NCBI GenBank assembly: GCA_964621645.1
Contig: CAZUMH010000001.1
Span: forward strand, 1 to 64,000
From: CAZUMH01 sp964621645
GTDB lineage: Bacteria; Zhuqueibacterota; QNDG01; JAGLOF01
Reading direction: 5' to 3'
Length of the DNA stretch: 64,000 bases
Part shown: positions 6,611 to 15,575 of the stretch, in pieces
Numbering within the stretch: the stretch's first letter is position 1
How the letters are laid out: each line of letters opens with the position of its first letter
Program-made: the position numbers and the translations under genes
Notes under the pieces: model-generated
What the model saw: the letters and a program-made list of their open reading frames with translations, nothing else
Database searches by the model: none
What the model was told of the DNA's origin: nothing

Positions 6611-8791
6611 ATGAAAAAGACAATTACCTTCCTTCTTCTCTTGTTGGTCTGTATCAGCATGTTTCCCGTGCAGGTAAGCGCTCAGGACATCACGGGCATC
6701 TGGCATGGGCTCATCGATTTCTCAGGATTCTCCCTGCGGTTTGATCTGGAAGTAAAACAGGAAAACGGTGAATACACGGCGACGGCTTACAGCCCCGATC
6801 AGGGAAATTCTCCCATACCTGTTGATGTGTTCAGCTATTCCCATGGAAAGATGGAATTTTCCATCGCCGGCCCTAATGTAAGATATACCGGGAATATGGA
6901 TGAACGCTCATCAACGATTCATGGTACCTTCACCCAGAATAACCGGTCTTTTCCGATGGCACTCGGCAGAAAATCCCTCGAGGCGCCAAAAGGCAGCCGG
7001 GCATGGCTGAAAGAACGTCTCGACAAGCAGGAGGTGTATATTACCATGCGGGACGGAGTGCGTTTATTTACCTCTGTGTATACGCCCAAAGATACCAGCA
7101 GGACGTACCCCATGCTTATGAACCGCACGCCGTATAACATAGAACCCGGTGGTCCGCAGGCGTATAACGGGTACCTTTCAATGCAGCAAAGCTTGATTGA
7201 AGAGGGATATATATTTGTTTTTCAGGATGTACGGGGCCGGTACATGAGTGAGGGTAATTATGTGGATGTGCGTCCATACAATCCCGATAAAAAAGGAGAC
7301 AGGGATATCGACGAGAGTACCGACACCTACGATACTATTGACTGGCTGGTAAAAAATGTTAAGCACAATAACGGAAACGTGGGCGTATTCGGCGTGTCGT
7401 ATCCCGGGTTTTATTCCACGATGTCGCTGATAGATGCGCACCCGGCACTTAAAGCAGTGTCTCCGCAGGCTCCGGTAACAAACTGGTTTCTTGGTGATGA
7501 TTTTCATCACCAGGGCGCTTTTGCTCTTTTAGACGGCTTTTCCTTTTACTCAAGTTTCGGTAAACCCCGGCCGGAACCAACACGGGTGCGGCAATCAGGA
7601 TATCGTATCCCCGGACAGGACAATTATAATTTTTTCCTGAAACTGGGCGCCTTGAAACATGTCACTGCCCTGGCATTCGGCGACACGATGGTATTCTGGA
7701 ATCAAATGATGAACCATCCGAATTACGATGATTTCTGGAAGGCCCGTGACCCCCGGCCCTATTTGAAAAACATACAACCTGCCGTTTTGACGGTCGGCGG
7801 TTTGTTTGATGCAGAGGATTGCTGGGGCGCCTGGCATACCTACGAAGCGATTGAAAAACAAAATCCGCCTTCCATTTCCAATCGGTTGATGATGGGACCC
7901 TGGTGGCACGGGCAATGGTCTACGAACAAAGCGGAACATGTCGGCAATATATATTTTGGAGCCAATACGAGTCGCCATTACAAAGAAGTGGAGCTGGAGT
8001 TCTTTAATTATTACCTCAAAAACAAGGGCAGCCTTACATTGCCCGAAGCAGATATTTTTATCACCGGGGAAAATAAATGGCATTCGTTTGGCACCTGGCC
8101 GCCTGAGAATGTGGTTGAACAAGCGCTGTATTTCCAGCCGGACGGCAGCATCAGAATGGAAAAACCAACCGTTAAAGCCAGCTACGATGAATATGTCTCC
8201 GATCCGATGAACCCCGTGCCCTACACCGAAGATGTTCACCTGAGACGCACCACCGCCTACATGACCGACGACCAGCGTTTTGCCGCCCGCCGGCCCGATG
8301 TGATGGTGTATCAAACAGCAGCCTTACCGGAAGATAAGACCATTGTCGGCCCCTTTGACGCTGATCTTTTTATGAGCACTACCGGCACCGATGCCGATTT
8401 TGTGGTCAAGTTGATTGACGTATTTCCCGATACACTGAGCAATTATCCGGCAAATGAAAAGAATGTCCCCATGCAGGGCTATCAGATGCTCGTCAGAAGC
8501 GAGATTTTCCGTGGCCGTTACCGCAACAGTTATGAAAAACCGCAGGCATTTATACCGGGTAAAATTACTGAAGTCAAATACGAATTGCCTTCCATTGCGC
8601 ATACCTTCAAAAAAGGTCACCGCATCATGGTTCAGGTGCAAAATTCCTGGTTTCCCTTATTTGACAGAAATCCGCAACAGATGGTGGACATATACCATTG
8701 CGCCGACGATGATTTTCAAAAGGCGACTATCCGGATGTATCATGAAGCGGGACATGCGTCGGGACTGAAGGTAAAATTATTGGAAAGATAG
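6611..8791 (+). CDS. Exported CocE/NonD (S15) family hydrolase
   Basis: 726 residues with a signal peptide (hydrophobic residues 5-25, ending 'VSAQD'). Residues about 27-130 form an extra N-terminal beta-rich domain ('ITGIWHGLIDFSGFSLRFDL') of the kind often found before peptidases in FCB bacteria. The S15 alpha/beta-hydrolase core starts 'YITMRDGVRLFTSVYTP'; 'GVFGVSYPGFYS' places the nucleophile at Ser263; 'GPWWHGQW' carries the likely catalytic His. The C-terminal jelly roll keeps 'HTFKKGHRIMVQVQNSWFP' and a final 'YHEAGHASGLKVKLL'. The family includes X-Pro dipeptidyl peptidases, alpha-amino-acid ester hydrolases and cocaine esterase. A periplasmic peptidase or acylase role is likely; the substrate is open. 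GAGGTG precedes the start. Confidence 0.93.
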   Translation: MKKTITFLLLLLVCISMFPVQVSAQDITGIWHGLIDFSGFSLRFDLEVKQENGEYTATAYSPDQGNSPIPVDVFSYSHGKMEFSIAGPNVRYTGNMDERSSTIHGTFTQNNRSFPMALGRKSLEAPKGSRAWLKERLDKQEVYITMRDGVRLFTSVYTPKDTSRTYPMLMNRTPYNIEPGGPQAYNGYLSMQQSLIEEGYIFVFQDVRGRYMSEGNYVDVRPYNPDKKGDRDIDESTDTYDTIDWLVKNVKHNNGNVGVFGVSYPGFYSTMSLIDAHPALKAVSPQAPVTNWFLGDDFHHQGAFALLDGFSFYSSFGKPRPEPTRVRQSGYRIPGQDNYNFFLKLGALKHVTALAFGDTMVFWNQMMNHPNYDDFWKARDPRPYLKNIQPAVLTVGGLFDAEDCWGAWHTYEAIEKQNPPSISNRLMMGPWWHGQWSTNKAEHVGNIYFGANTSRHYKEVELEFFNYYLKNKGSLTLPEADIFITGENKWHSFGTWPPENVVEQALYFQPDGSIRMEKPTVKASYDEYVSDPMNPVPYTEDVHLRRTTAYMTDDQRFAARRPDVMVYQTAALPEDKTIVGPFDADLFMSTTGTDADFVVKLIDVFPDTLSNYPANEKNVPMQGYQMLVRSEIFRGRYRNSYEKPQAFIPGKITEVKYELPSIAHTFKKGHRIMVQVQNSWFPLFDRNPQQMVDIYHCADDDFQKATIRMYHEAGHASGLKVKLLER

Positions 8792-9010
8792 TTTTTGATG
8801 CGGTGACCTTGTCCCCTAAAACTTGGATGGGTTCATTTGAGAGTGCATAAAATTAAGCATGTAAAAATGTCACCATAACAAGTATAAACAGGCACAAATA
8901 GATACAAATACTCACAAATAAAAGAGATGTAAGTGTAAGATTTATAGCTGTAAGTGCTTGTTTCTAATTAACTAAGAAAATTACTGAAAATCCGTGTGTC
9001 CCCAGTTCGA

Positions 9011-9076
9011 TTGACCTACGGTCTGCTTCGCGTTGACCTACGGTCTGCTTCGCGTTGACCTACGGTCTGCTTCGCG
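9011..9076. repeat. Perfect 22-base tandem triplet inside a tRNA fragment
   Basis: Three exact copies (9011-9032, 9033-9054, 9055-9076) of a unit starting 'ttgacctacggtctgctt' and ending 'cgcg' sit between 'cccagttcga' and 'atctgggg', that is inside the T loop of the truncated tRNA-Phe. There are no spacers, so it is not a CRISPR array. Confidence 0.95.
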
Positions 9077-9095
9077 ATCTGGGGGGCGCCACCGT

Positions 9096-9129
9096 AAGCC
9101 CGGAAAAGACTCCGGGCTTTTCTTTTTTT
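9096..9129 (+). terminator. Terminator hairpin of repeat copy B
   Basis: AAGCCCGGA (9096-9104) pairs with TCCGGGCTT (9111-9119) around AAAGAC and leads into a T-rich tract. It occupies the same place relative to the tRNA 3' end as the true tRNA terminator but with a different stem sequence. Confidence 0.75.
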
Positions 9130-9259
9130 ACAAGCACAGAACTGAACGACGTCGGATAAATCCTGCGAACCACGACGGAGTCGAGGCGACGCAGTCCCGG
9201 GAGCGTAGCGAGCGGGATGGGAGGCGGAAACCGTACCGATGCGGTGGGATCAGGGAAGA

Positions 9260-10012
9260 TCAGCCGAGCAATTCCCTGAGCTTTTTAGCGCCGGTTCTGC
9301 TGCTGACAATCTCTTTTCCGTGTGCCAGGATGCATTTCAGCCTGCCGTTCGTCCAGGGCCGGAGTTCTTTTACCGCCTCCAGGTTGATGACATGGGAGCG
9401 GTGAATCCGAATGAATTTTTCCGGATCGAGCTTTGTGATAAACGATGTCATGGATTGGTTGATAAGGTATGCGTTTACATCGGTATGGATGTTAATATAG
9501 TCTTCGACCGCTTCAGCCCATAGTATTTCGGCGGTGTTGAGAATGATGATTCTGCCTGATTCCTTGACAAGCATACGGGTAAGGAACTTACGTTCCGGAT
9601 TGATAGTGGACAGAAGTCGTTCAATGGTCTTGTCACGTTCGGCGGCATTTTGAGCGAGTGAGTGCCTGGCCCGATCCAGAGCGGTATTGAAACGTTCCTG
9701 GTCATACGGCTTTAAGAGATAATCCACGGCATTCACGTCAAAGGCCTTAATAGCGTATTGATCGTAGGCTGTGGAAAAAATGATATGCGGGCGGGCGTCC
9801 AGCATTTCAAGCAGTTCGAACCCGTTCATCTCAGGCATGTTGACGTCAAGAAAAAGAAGATGCGGGTTATGCTGATCGATGGCCTCCAGCGCTTCATGCG
9901 CGTCACAGCATTCGGCGCTGACGACGATGTCCGGATGGCCTTGAAGATATTCCCGAATAAGTGCTCGTCCCAGTGGTTCATCATCGATGATTACGGCTTT
10001 AATCACATTCAT
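9260..10012 (-). CDS. LytTR-family response regulator
   Basis: 250 residues. The receiver domain (1-120) has 'IIDDEPLGRAL', phosphoacceptor Asp56 in 'LLFLDVNMPEMNGFELLEM' and 'KAFDVNAVDYLLKPYDQERF'. The C-terminal LytTR DNA-binding domain (about 145-250) shows 'EILWAEAVEDYINIHT', 'FIRIHRSHVINLEAVKEL' and 'GKEIVSSRTGAKKLRELLG'. It is the response half of a LytS/LytR-type pair: its ATG overlaps the stop of the kinase gene (ATGA), so the two are translationally coupled. Likely targets are the polyferredoxin, TPR and TonB-receptor genes upstream on the same strand, by position only. Confidence 0.95.
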   Translation of the reverse strand: MNVIKAVIIDDEPLGRALIREYLQGHPDIVVSAECCDAHEALEAIDQHNPHLLFLDVNMPEMNGFELLEMLDARPHIIFSTAYDQYAIKAFDVNAVDYLLKPYDQERFNTALDRARHSLAQNAAERDKTIERLLSTINPERKFLTRMLVKESGRIIILNTAEILWAEAVEDYINIHTDVNAYLINQSMTSFITKLDPEKFIRIHRSHVINLEAVKELRPWTNGRLKCILAHGKEIVSSRTGAKKLRELLG

Positions 10013-11070
10013 GCCTTCTCCTGCGGAAGTGAAATCGCTACGGTGAAGACGTCGGGACCGGGCTGGATCGAGAATGTGCAGTTGTCCTGATAGAGCAGAT
10101 GCAGCCGCTGTCTGATGTTTTCCAATCCGGTCCCCGTACTGCCCGCGCCGTCATTCTGTTTCGATCCGCCTGAAGCCACTGAATTTGCAACGGTTATCCG
10201 GAGCAGGTCATCATTGCTGTCGATATTGATCCTGATCCATCCGTTCCCGCGCCTGGCGGCGATGCCGTGGCGCACCGAGTTCTCAAGCAGGGGCTGCAGG
10301 ATCATAGCCGGCACTCTCCATGTTTCCAATCCCGGCTCAATCTGCTCCTCAATGACGATCCGGTCGCTGAAACGGACTTTTTCAATCTCCAGATATTGAT
10401 GCATGAGGTCAATTTCTTCTTTAAGAGGAATGAGAGGCTTCTCCCTGGTTTCGAGCGAAAAACGCAGCAGATCGGACAATTTTCCCATCATTTTCCTGGC
10501 CAGGTCCGGCTGTTCCTTGATGAGGGCGTTAATTGAGTTCAGGGCATTGAAAAGAAAATGGGGATGTATCTGCATTTTCAGCGCTTGCAATTCTGCGTCC
10601 CGGGAAAGAATTTTCAGCTCCTTTTCCGCCAGTTCCTTCTCACGAAACTGCCGGTAATAGATGAGCATGTAGAAAATTCCCGCGTTCAACAGATAGATGA
10701 TGACCCCCAGCAGATATTGCCAGCCGATAATTTCCCTCAACGGCACCACCGTAAACATCTCGTCACCTACCTGGAGATACCAGCTGCCGTAGATGATCAG
10801 CAGCCATAGCGCAGAGAAAACGTTTGCCAAAATAAAATGAATCAGCAGGAGCGGGACAAAGTGAATCTTTCCGAAAGGGATGCCGCGGCAGATGTACCAG
10901 ATGGCGATGCTGAGGACAGCGAATGTGTAATTGGTGGTGGCGGCGGAAATTATTGTAGCGCCCCAGCTTCTTCCTGTCTGGATCCTGAAGAGGATGATAT
11001 AGAACAGTACCCAGAATGTCCAAACTATAAATCCGTTAAGAAGAATTCTTCTCTTTGGCAGGGATGACAT
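10009..11070 (-). CDS. LytS/YehU-type sensor histidine kinase
   Basis: 353 residues. Four or so membrane helices occupy residues about 10-145, with no periplasmic domain of note. A short coiled-coil ('FREKELAEKELKILSRDAELQ') leads to the His_kinase signature 'LKMQIHPHFLFNALNSINAL' (phosphoacceptor His in 'HPHF') and an ATPase domain with 'LQPLLENSVRHGIA' (N box) and 'GTGLENIRQRL' (G box). This is the membrane-embedded sensor type that partners LytTR regulators, as here. A GGAAGGA lies just before the ATG. What it senses is unknown; the polyferredoxin 69 bases upstream suggests a redox or metal signal, which is inference. Confidence 0.94.
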   Translation of the reverse strand: MSSLPKRRILLNGFIVWTFWVLFYIILFRIQTGRSWGATIISAATTNYTFAVLSIAIWYICRGIPFGKIHFVPLLLIHFILANVFSALWLLIIYGSWYLQVGDEMFTVVPLREIIGWQYLLGVIIYLLNAGIFYMLIYYRQFREKELAEKELKILSRDAELQALKMQIHPHFLFNALNSINALIKEQPDLARKMMGKLSDLLRFSLETREKPLIPLKEEIDLMHQYLEIEKVRFSDRIVIEEQIEPGLETWRVPAMILQPLLENSVRHGIAARRGNGWIRINIDSNDDLLRITVANSVASGGSKQNDGAGSTGTGLENIRQRLHLLYQDNCTFSIQPGPDVFTVAISLPQEKA

Positions 11071-11139
11071 GGTCCTTCCTTTGCGCAGTTGATTGCAGCA
11101 TTGCCCCTCATGGCAATTACCGGCTGATCATGATGTTTT

Positions 11140-11928
11140 TCAAATGTATGGCTCTCTTTCAGGAAAAGCAAGGTGATTATCCAGTTGTCTCTTGTAACGC
11201 TTTCTGTTCCAGACGAACGCGAATCGGATCGCTTCCGTTTTGCAGACAGCCACGCATTTACCGCACATAATACATTCAGCATTGGTGACCAGGCCGCTGT
11301 TATTTTTAATGTAGTCGGTGATGGGAATTCTCACCAGACATGCCGCTTCACATCTGCCGCATACGCTGCATTTATTTAAATCGACCAGCGGTATGAGACG
11401 GGCGAATTGTGCTCCGGCAGCGCAGAGTGTCCCCATGAAACAGAGGTTTTTGCATACCCAGCGGCGTTCCAGGAGTAATCCCGTAATAATGGCTGCCGTA
11501 ATATCCACCACCCAGACTATTTGATAGTGCCCGGTGAAATCCAGGTGCAGGAAAGAGGGAATCACCGTGAAATTATGGGTGATCCCCTGTCCTTTGTTCA
11601 GGAAATAGAACGTCAGGGCTGAGGCCAGAAATGGAATCAGGAAGATCATTTTTACCACGATCTTCGGCTTTTTCCAGGGAACCGTCCTGAGTGATGTCTG
11701 GCTGGACAGATCGTTTATTGTCCCCATGAAGCAGAACCAGCCGCAGCCGAATCTGCCGAACAAGGGTGAGATGACAATGAAGATGCCCCAGATGAGCATG
11801 ACGGCCGTGATGACTCCCCAGTAAATCGAGTGCCAGATGAGAACGATGCCGAAAAACTGAAAGAAGATCGGAGTTATCAGCAAAAACAGTATTCTGGAAA
11901 CCGCGTTGAGGGTGAATATTTTGGTCAT
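11140..11928 (-). CDS. NapH/CcoG-like membrane polyferredoxin
   Basis: 262 residues. About four hydrophobic helices (residues 10-55, 85-115, 130-150) alternate with conserved Cys motifs: 'FGCGWFCFMGTIND' and 'RWVCKNLCFMGTLCAAG', the paired cytoplasmic motifs of the NapH/RdxA group, with Phe-Met-Gly where many members have Pro-x-G. Two 4Fe-4S ferredoxin motifs follow, 'CSVCGRCEAACLV' and 'CIMCGKCVAVCKT'. Such proteins pass electrons across or along the membrane to periplasmic or metal-handling partners. It lies between the LytS kinase and a TPR protein, all on the minus strand; a function in iron or redox homeostasis with the TonB receptor is plausible but unproven. Confidence 0.88.
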   Translation of the reverse strand: MTKIFTLNAVSRILFLLITPIFFQFFGIVLIWHSIYWGVITAVMLIWGIFIVISPLFGRFGCGWFCFMGTINDLSSQTSLRTVPWKKPKIVVKMIFLIPFLASALTFYFLNKGQGITHNFTVIPSFLHLDFTGHYQIVWVVDITAAIITGLLLERRWVCKNLCFMGTLCAAGAQFARLIPLVDLNKCSVCGRCEAACLVRIPITDYIKNNSGLVTNAECIMCGKCVAVCKTEAIRFAFVWNRKRYKRQLDNHLAFPEREPYI

Positions 11929-12161
11929 ATGTGTCCTTATGGGTTATGTTGATGGTATCGGTCTATATCCTTCCTGTACAAATCACGATCAACCTGCCGG
12001 TCTTTTTTCCAGACAGAGAGGATCCTGCAGCATGTATTCCTCATGTCCCGGGTGGGATCTCCCCCGACCATGAGCAGGTCGGCAGACAGATGGTGACAGC
12101 CGTAATAATCAGTGTTTTCACGGGAACCCTCATCGCAGGGTACAGACCGGTTTTGGAAATG

Positions 12162-12938
12162 CTACTGATCGGCATTCTTTTTTTCCGGCAGCTGTGCCTT
12201 GAGCTCCAGGGCCCAGCCGTTGTTTGGCGCCAGCTCCAGACATAAATTCAGATTTTTTTCGGCTTCAGAATAATTTTGCAATTTAAGATTGACCAGGCCT
12301 AAATAGACGTAGGTGTCGACCAGTCCCCAATCGGGGGCCAGATCGGATGCCGGGTGAAAGGTTTTGAAATACCCGGCGGCTTTGTTGAGGTACTGAAGGG
12401 CTTTCTCTTTCCCGCCGCCGAACATCCTGGGTGTATAGTAGGCGTTCGTTCCGGAAAGAAAGGCAACCCGGGGGTTCTCCGGGGCCAATTTCACCGCTTT
12501 ATCAGCATGGGATGCTGACTTTATACCCAGGGTCATACCAAGGATGGGTTTGACGGCGATTTTATTCCCGTACAGAGAACTGAGGAGAATGTGCGCTTCA
12601 GCATCGGCATCATTTATATCGAGTGCGAATTCCAGATGTTCAATGCCGTCATTGATATACTTTTTTGAATCTTCCAGATCGTCACCGGCAAAATAAAATC
12701 CAACGATACGAAAATCCGCATAGGCAATGTGGTAGTGGATGATTTCAGGAGACTGTTCGAGGGTGAGCAACCGTTCGAAGTACCCCCGGACCGTGATCAT
12801 TTTAGGCAGATCCCAGGCAGCTACCGCAGCTTCAATGTCGGTTTTACCTTCAACAATCATCCGGTTAACGTCGATGGACTCCTGGGCAAACGAAAGGCTG
12901 GCACTCAGAATCAAAGTGATAATCGTTATTGCTTTCAT
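12162..12938 (-). CDS. Periplasmic TPR-repeat protein
   Basis: 258 residues from the ATG at 12938, which has GGAGG 8 bases upstream; a frame start 42 bases earlier would put the signal peptide inside the chain. 'MKAITIITLILSASLSFAQE' is a signal peptide. Helical repeats follow ('HLEFALDINDADAEAHILLSS', 'HADKAVKLAPENPRVAFLSG', 'YLGLVNLKLQNYSEAEKNLN'), consistent with three or four TPR-like units, and the protein ends 'LPEKKNADQ'. It is probably a periplasmic scaffold working with the TonB-dependent receptor 64 bases upstream. A 233-base gap separates it from the polyferredoxin gene downstream, in which I see no gene. Confidence 0.82.
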   Translation of the reverse strand: MKAITIITLILSASLSFAQESIDVNRMIVEGKTDIEAAVAAWDLPKMITVRGYFERLLTLEQSPEIIHYHIAYADFRIVGFYFAGDDLEDSKKYINDGIEHLEFALDINDADAEAHILLSSLYGNKIAVKPILGMTLGIKSASHADKAVKLAPENPRVAFLSGTNAYYTPRMFGGGKEKALQYLNKAAGYFKTFHPASDLAPDWGLVDTYVYLGLVNLKLQNYSEAEKNLNLCLELAPNNGWALELKAQLPEKKNADQ

Positions 12939-13002
12939 ATTTGTTTCCTCCATTTTCGATTTTCTGTACGCTATGCTCATTTGTGGCGGTTTGATTGATG
13001 AT

Positions 13003-15159
13003 TTACAAATTAACCTGCACCCCGAAATAGACGGACCGTCCGAAAGAACTCTTCACTGCCTCCCGCCGCTGGAAATCAGCGGAATATTTATAATCGAATA
13101 TGTTGATTCTGCCGGACAAATTCGAGACTGCTGCATAAAATATAGTCATGTCTTTACCGGTAAAACTGTACAGCCAGCTGAGATTGATATCCATTTTCTG
13201 ATAGTCGGGGACGCGTTCCGTATGATACTGATCCGCGGCGGGACTGTAGGGTTTACCCGTGGCATAGCGGCAGCTCATACCAGCGGAAAAATGCCAGGGA
13301 AGGTCCGCGGTGATCACCGCGGTAATATTATTGGTAATATCGAAATAGGGAGAAGTGAGAACCGGCAGATCCCGCCATTTTCTTGCAGCGTCAAGATAGC
13401 TGTAGGAAATCCAGCCGGAGAAGCGGCCGAGGCGGTTTTTTATGAAAAGGTCGAGGCCCCGGGCATATCCATACCCCTGATTGACGAGGTTGCTTTCCTC
13501 GTCATTTAGAAGCAGGCCGCTGTAGTTTTTATTGTAGGCCTCTATCCGGATCAGCGTTTCATTTTTTTCGTAGACAATGCCGACAATGGCATGGGTCGAT
13601 TTCATGGGAGTCAGCAGCGGGTTGCCGACATAGGGATCGAAATTCTCGGGGCGGGGGTTTTGATGAAACACTCCTGCTGCCCCGGTAAGGCTGCAATGGT
13701 GAAAAAGCGGAAATACCGCGGAGATACGCGGATCGATGTGCCGCACCTGTGAAACGGATTCTTTTTCATACCTGAGTCCGGGGATGAGGGTGAATCCGAA
13801 AGGGGTGATAATGGTGATCTCCGTGAAGCCGGCTATGCGGTCCGAAGAGTAATCTGTGTCAATCAGCATGGAAGGCGCTTCAGGATTAACGTCTTCCGGG
13901 ATCAGAGGTACTGTCCCCGATATCCTGGTGATCATCCTGAAAAATTCCAGCCCGGCCAGCAGGGAGAGCCGGTCAGTGAGGATGGCTTGTGTGCTCAATC
14001 GTGATTGCAGGAGCTTGTCCCGGGTTTTCAGATTCAGCACACCCAGCTGGGTGCCGGAGATGAAATTACTCACAGCAGCATTGGCGGATATGAGAATATT
14101 CCCTGCTGTCAGCGTGGTGTACTGCAGATTATAGAGCCGATTGGATCCATCGCCCCGGAAATATGTGGAGTAATCAGGATTATCAACTTCAAGCCCCACT
14201 TCATCATCCTGGCGGAATAGAAAGAGCTTCAGTCTGGATGCCTTGTTCGGCTTGAAAACCGTGTTGACATTAATGTCGAACGAAGCAGGGTAGCGGGAGA
14301 AATTTTTGTCTGTCCGGTTGAGGATAAACATCTGCTTTGTATTGCTGAGGTTGCCCGAGAACGACACACCGAACGTGCCGCTAATAATGGGAATGGCTAA
14401 ATACGCCGATTGCGCAGCGAGCCCGGCACCCAGCCCAATCCGCTGTTTGGCAGGCAGGTCCTGACTCTCCATCGCCAGAACGCCGGAAAGGGCGTGACCG
14501 TATTTTGCGGAATAGCCCCCGCTTGAAAAATAGGTACCCTTCAGGAGAAAGGGACTGAAGGTGCCGAAGAAGCCGCCGGTGGGAGACTCATATTTATAGG
14601 GGTGATTGATGAGAGCACCGTCCAGAAAGACGGCGGTCTCGGAGACATCACCGCCCCTGACAAAGAGGCCGGCCCCTTCTTCTACCTGCTGCAGGCCGGG
14701 AAAGGATTTGACGGCCCAGAAAATATCAGCGGCGGTGCCCGGCGTGCGCACAACATCCAGGGACGTGAGAGTGACGCCATCTGCGTCAGATGCGGTGTAT
14801 GAACTTGCGGTGACGGTGACATCCCGGCTGGGCAGGGATGCCTCTTTCAGGACTATTGCTACAGTCAGCACGGTGTCGCTTCGCAACTGCAGCTCGCGGG
14901 TAAACGTGCGGTAGCCGATATAGGAGCAGACAAGCGTGAACGTTCCTCCACGGTCGGCCCTGAGCGTGAAATAACCCTGTTCGTCACTCGCGGTACCCAG
15001 CATCGTACCCTGAAGGAAGATGTTGGCGTACGCCAGGGGTGTGCCCCTGCTGTCGGTAACACGGCCCGTGATACGGCAGCCTTCTTCAGCGCTAACTGCC
15101 GCTGTGAGCAGGATCAGTGCCAAAACAGGAATGAGGTGTGACACATAATTTTTCATCAT
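13003..15159 (-). CDS. TonB-dependent outer-membrane receptor with CarboxypepD-reg domain
   Basis: About 718 residues starting 'MMKNYVSHLIPVLALILLTA' (signal peptide); a start nine bases upstream (15168) is also possible, while the frame extends without reason to 15333. After the signal, 'CRITGRVTDSRGTPLAYANIFL' opens a carboxypeptidase-regulatory-like beta-sandwich (about 25-110). A plug domain follows ('VRTPGTAADIFWAVKSFPGLQQVEEGAGLFVRGGD' region, about 130-230), then a long beta-barrel ending 'SVYFGVQVNL' with a terminal aromatic/hydrophobic strand as usual. It imports a ligand such as a siderophore, metal complex or oligosaccharide using TonB. No SusD partner is nearby; the neighbours are a TPR protein, a polyferredoxin and a LytS/R pair, which favours metal or redox cofactor uptake. 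Confidence 0.93.
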   Translation of the reverse strand: MMKNYVSHLIPVLALILLTAAVSAEEGCRITGRVTDSRGTPLAYANIFLQGTMLGTASDEQGYFTLRADRGGTFTLVCSYIGYRTFTRELQLRSDTVLTVAIVLKEASLPSRDVTVTASSYTASDADGVTLTSLDVVRTPGTAADIFWAVKSFPGLQQVEEGAGLFVRGGDVSETAVFLDGALINHPYKYESPTGGFFGTFSPFLLKGTYFSSGGYSAKYGHALSGVLAMESQDLPAKQRIGLGAGLAAQSAYLAIPIISGTFGVSFSGNLSNTKQMFILNRTDKNFSRYPASFDINVNTVFKPNKASRLKLFLFRQDDEVGLEVDNPDYSTYFRGDGSNRLYNLQYTTLTAGNILISANAAVSNFISGTQLGVLNLKTRDKLLQSRLSTQAILTDRLSLLAGLEFFRMITRISGTVPLIPEDVNPEAPSMLIDTDYSSDRIAGFTEITIITPFGFTLIPGLRYEKESVSQVRHIDPRISAVFPLFHHCSLTGAAGVFHQNPRPENFDPYVGNPLLTPMKSTHAIVGIVYEKNETLIRIEAYNKNYSGLLLNDEESNLVNQGYGYARGLDLFIKNRLGRFSGWISYSYLDAARKWRDLPVLTSPYFDITNNITAVITADLPWHFSAGMSCRYATGKPYSPAADQYHTERVPDYQKMDINLSWLYSFTGKDMTIFYAAVSNLSGRINIFDYKYSADFQRREAVKSSFGRSVYFGVQVNL

Positions 15160-15380
15160 TTTTCCCATTATTTTCTCGATTAAGATAATGCAAGTGACGG
15201 ATAGGTCAAATGAATTTTCTTTAATCGGGAGAACATCTCTGTTAATCAACATATTCAGGGGGTGAACGGACATTGTCCGGGAAACTGCTTGTGAATTGAG
15301 ACACTTTTTATTAGATGTGAATTCAAGTTTCAATTGCGACAGATTTAATTAATGTGCGTCGTTAGAAGAAGTCGTGTGGG

Positions 15381-15420
15381 GCAGTTCCGTGAATGCAGCG
15401 AGCGGGATGGGAGGCGCCAC
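15381..15420. repeat. GC-rich module of tRNA-Phe repeat family, copy C (truncated)
   Basis: 'gcagttccgtgaatgcagcg' then 'agcgggatgggaggcgccac' matches the second half of the module seen in copies A, B and D. Neither tRNA anticodon half nor terminator is present. The following 155 bases lead to the AbiEi gene. Confidence 0.75.
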
Positions 15421-15575
15421 ACTCGTTTAAGAGAAGAATTAATTGTTATTAGAAAGCATACTGTTAGGATGTGATTGCTATACCTGTTATCCATCTTACT
15501 GTAATGTAAAAAAGACTTGTTAAAACTGCATATATTTATTAATTTGGTTATGCGCTTTTAACATAGGGGCAGATA

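Larger units (their letters stand above)
8957..9227. repeat. tRNA-Phe-derived repeat, copy B
   Basis: Layout: leader 'cttgtttctaa' shared with copy D; 'tactgaaaatccgtgtgtcc' onward, identical to the tRNA-Phe anticodon loop through T loop; an inserted 22-base tandem triplet (9011-9076); the resumed T stem and acceptor 'atctggggggcgccacc'; a terminator (9096-9129); and a GC-rich module ending 'gcgggatgggaggcgg'. There is no tRNA 5' half, so it cannot make a tRNA. The rest of the 8792-9259 gap holds nothing else that I can support. Confidence 0.85.

Noticed and set aside
7595..8314. 239-codon minus-strand frame inside the S15 hydrolase
   Set aside because: Shadow of a gene with complete S15 motifs.
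8792..8830. 'ttgtcccctaaaacttggat' as an insertion-sequence end
   Set aside because: No transposase, no second inverted end and no target duplication were found nearby.
9011..9076. Short direct repeats as a CRISPR array
   Set aside because: The three 22-base units are immediately adjacent, with no spacers and no cas gene in the window.
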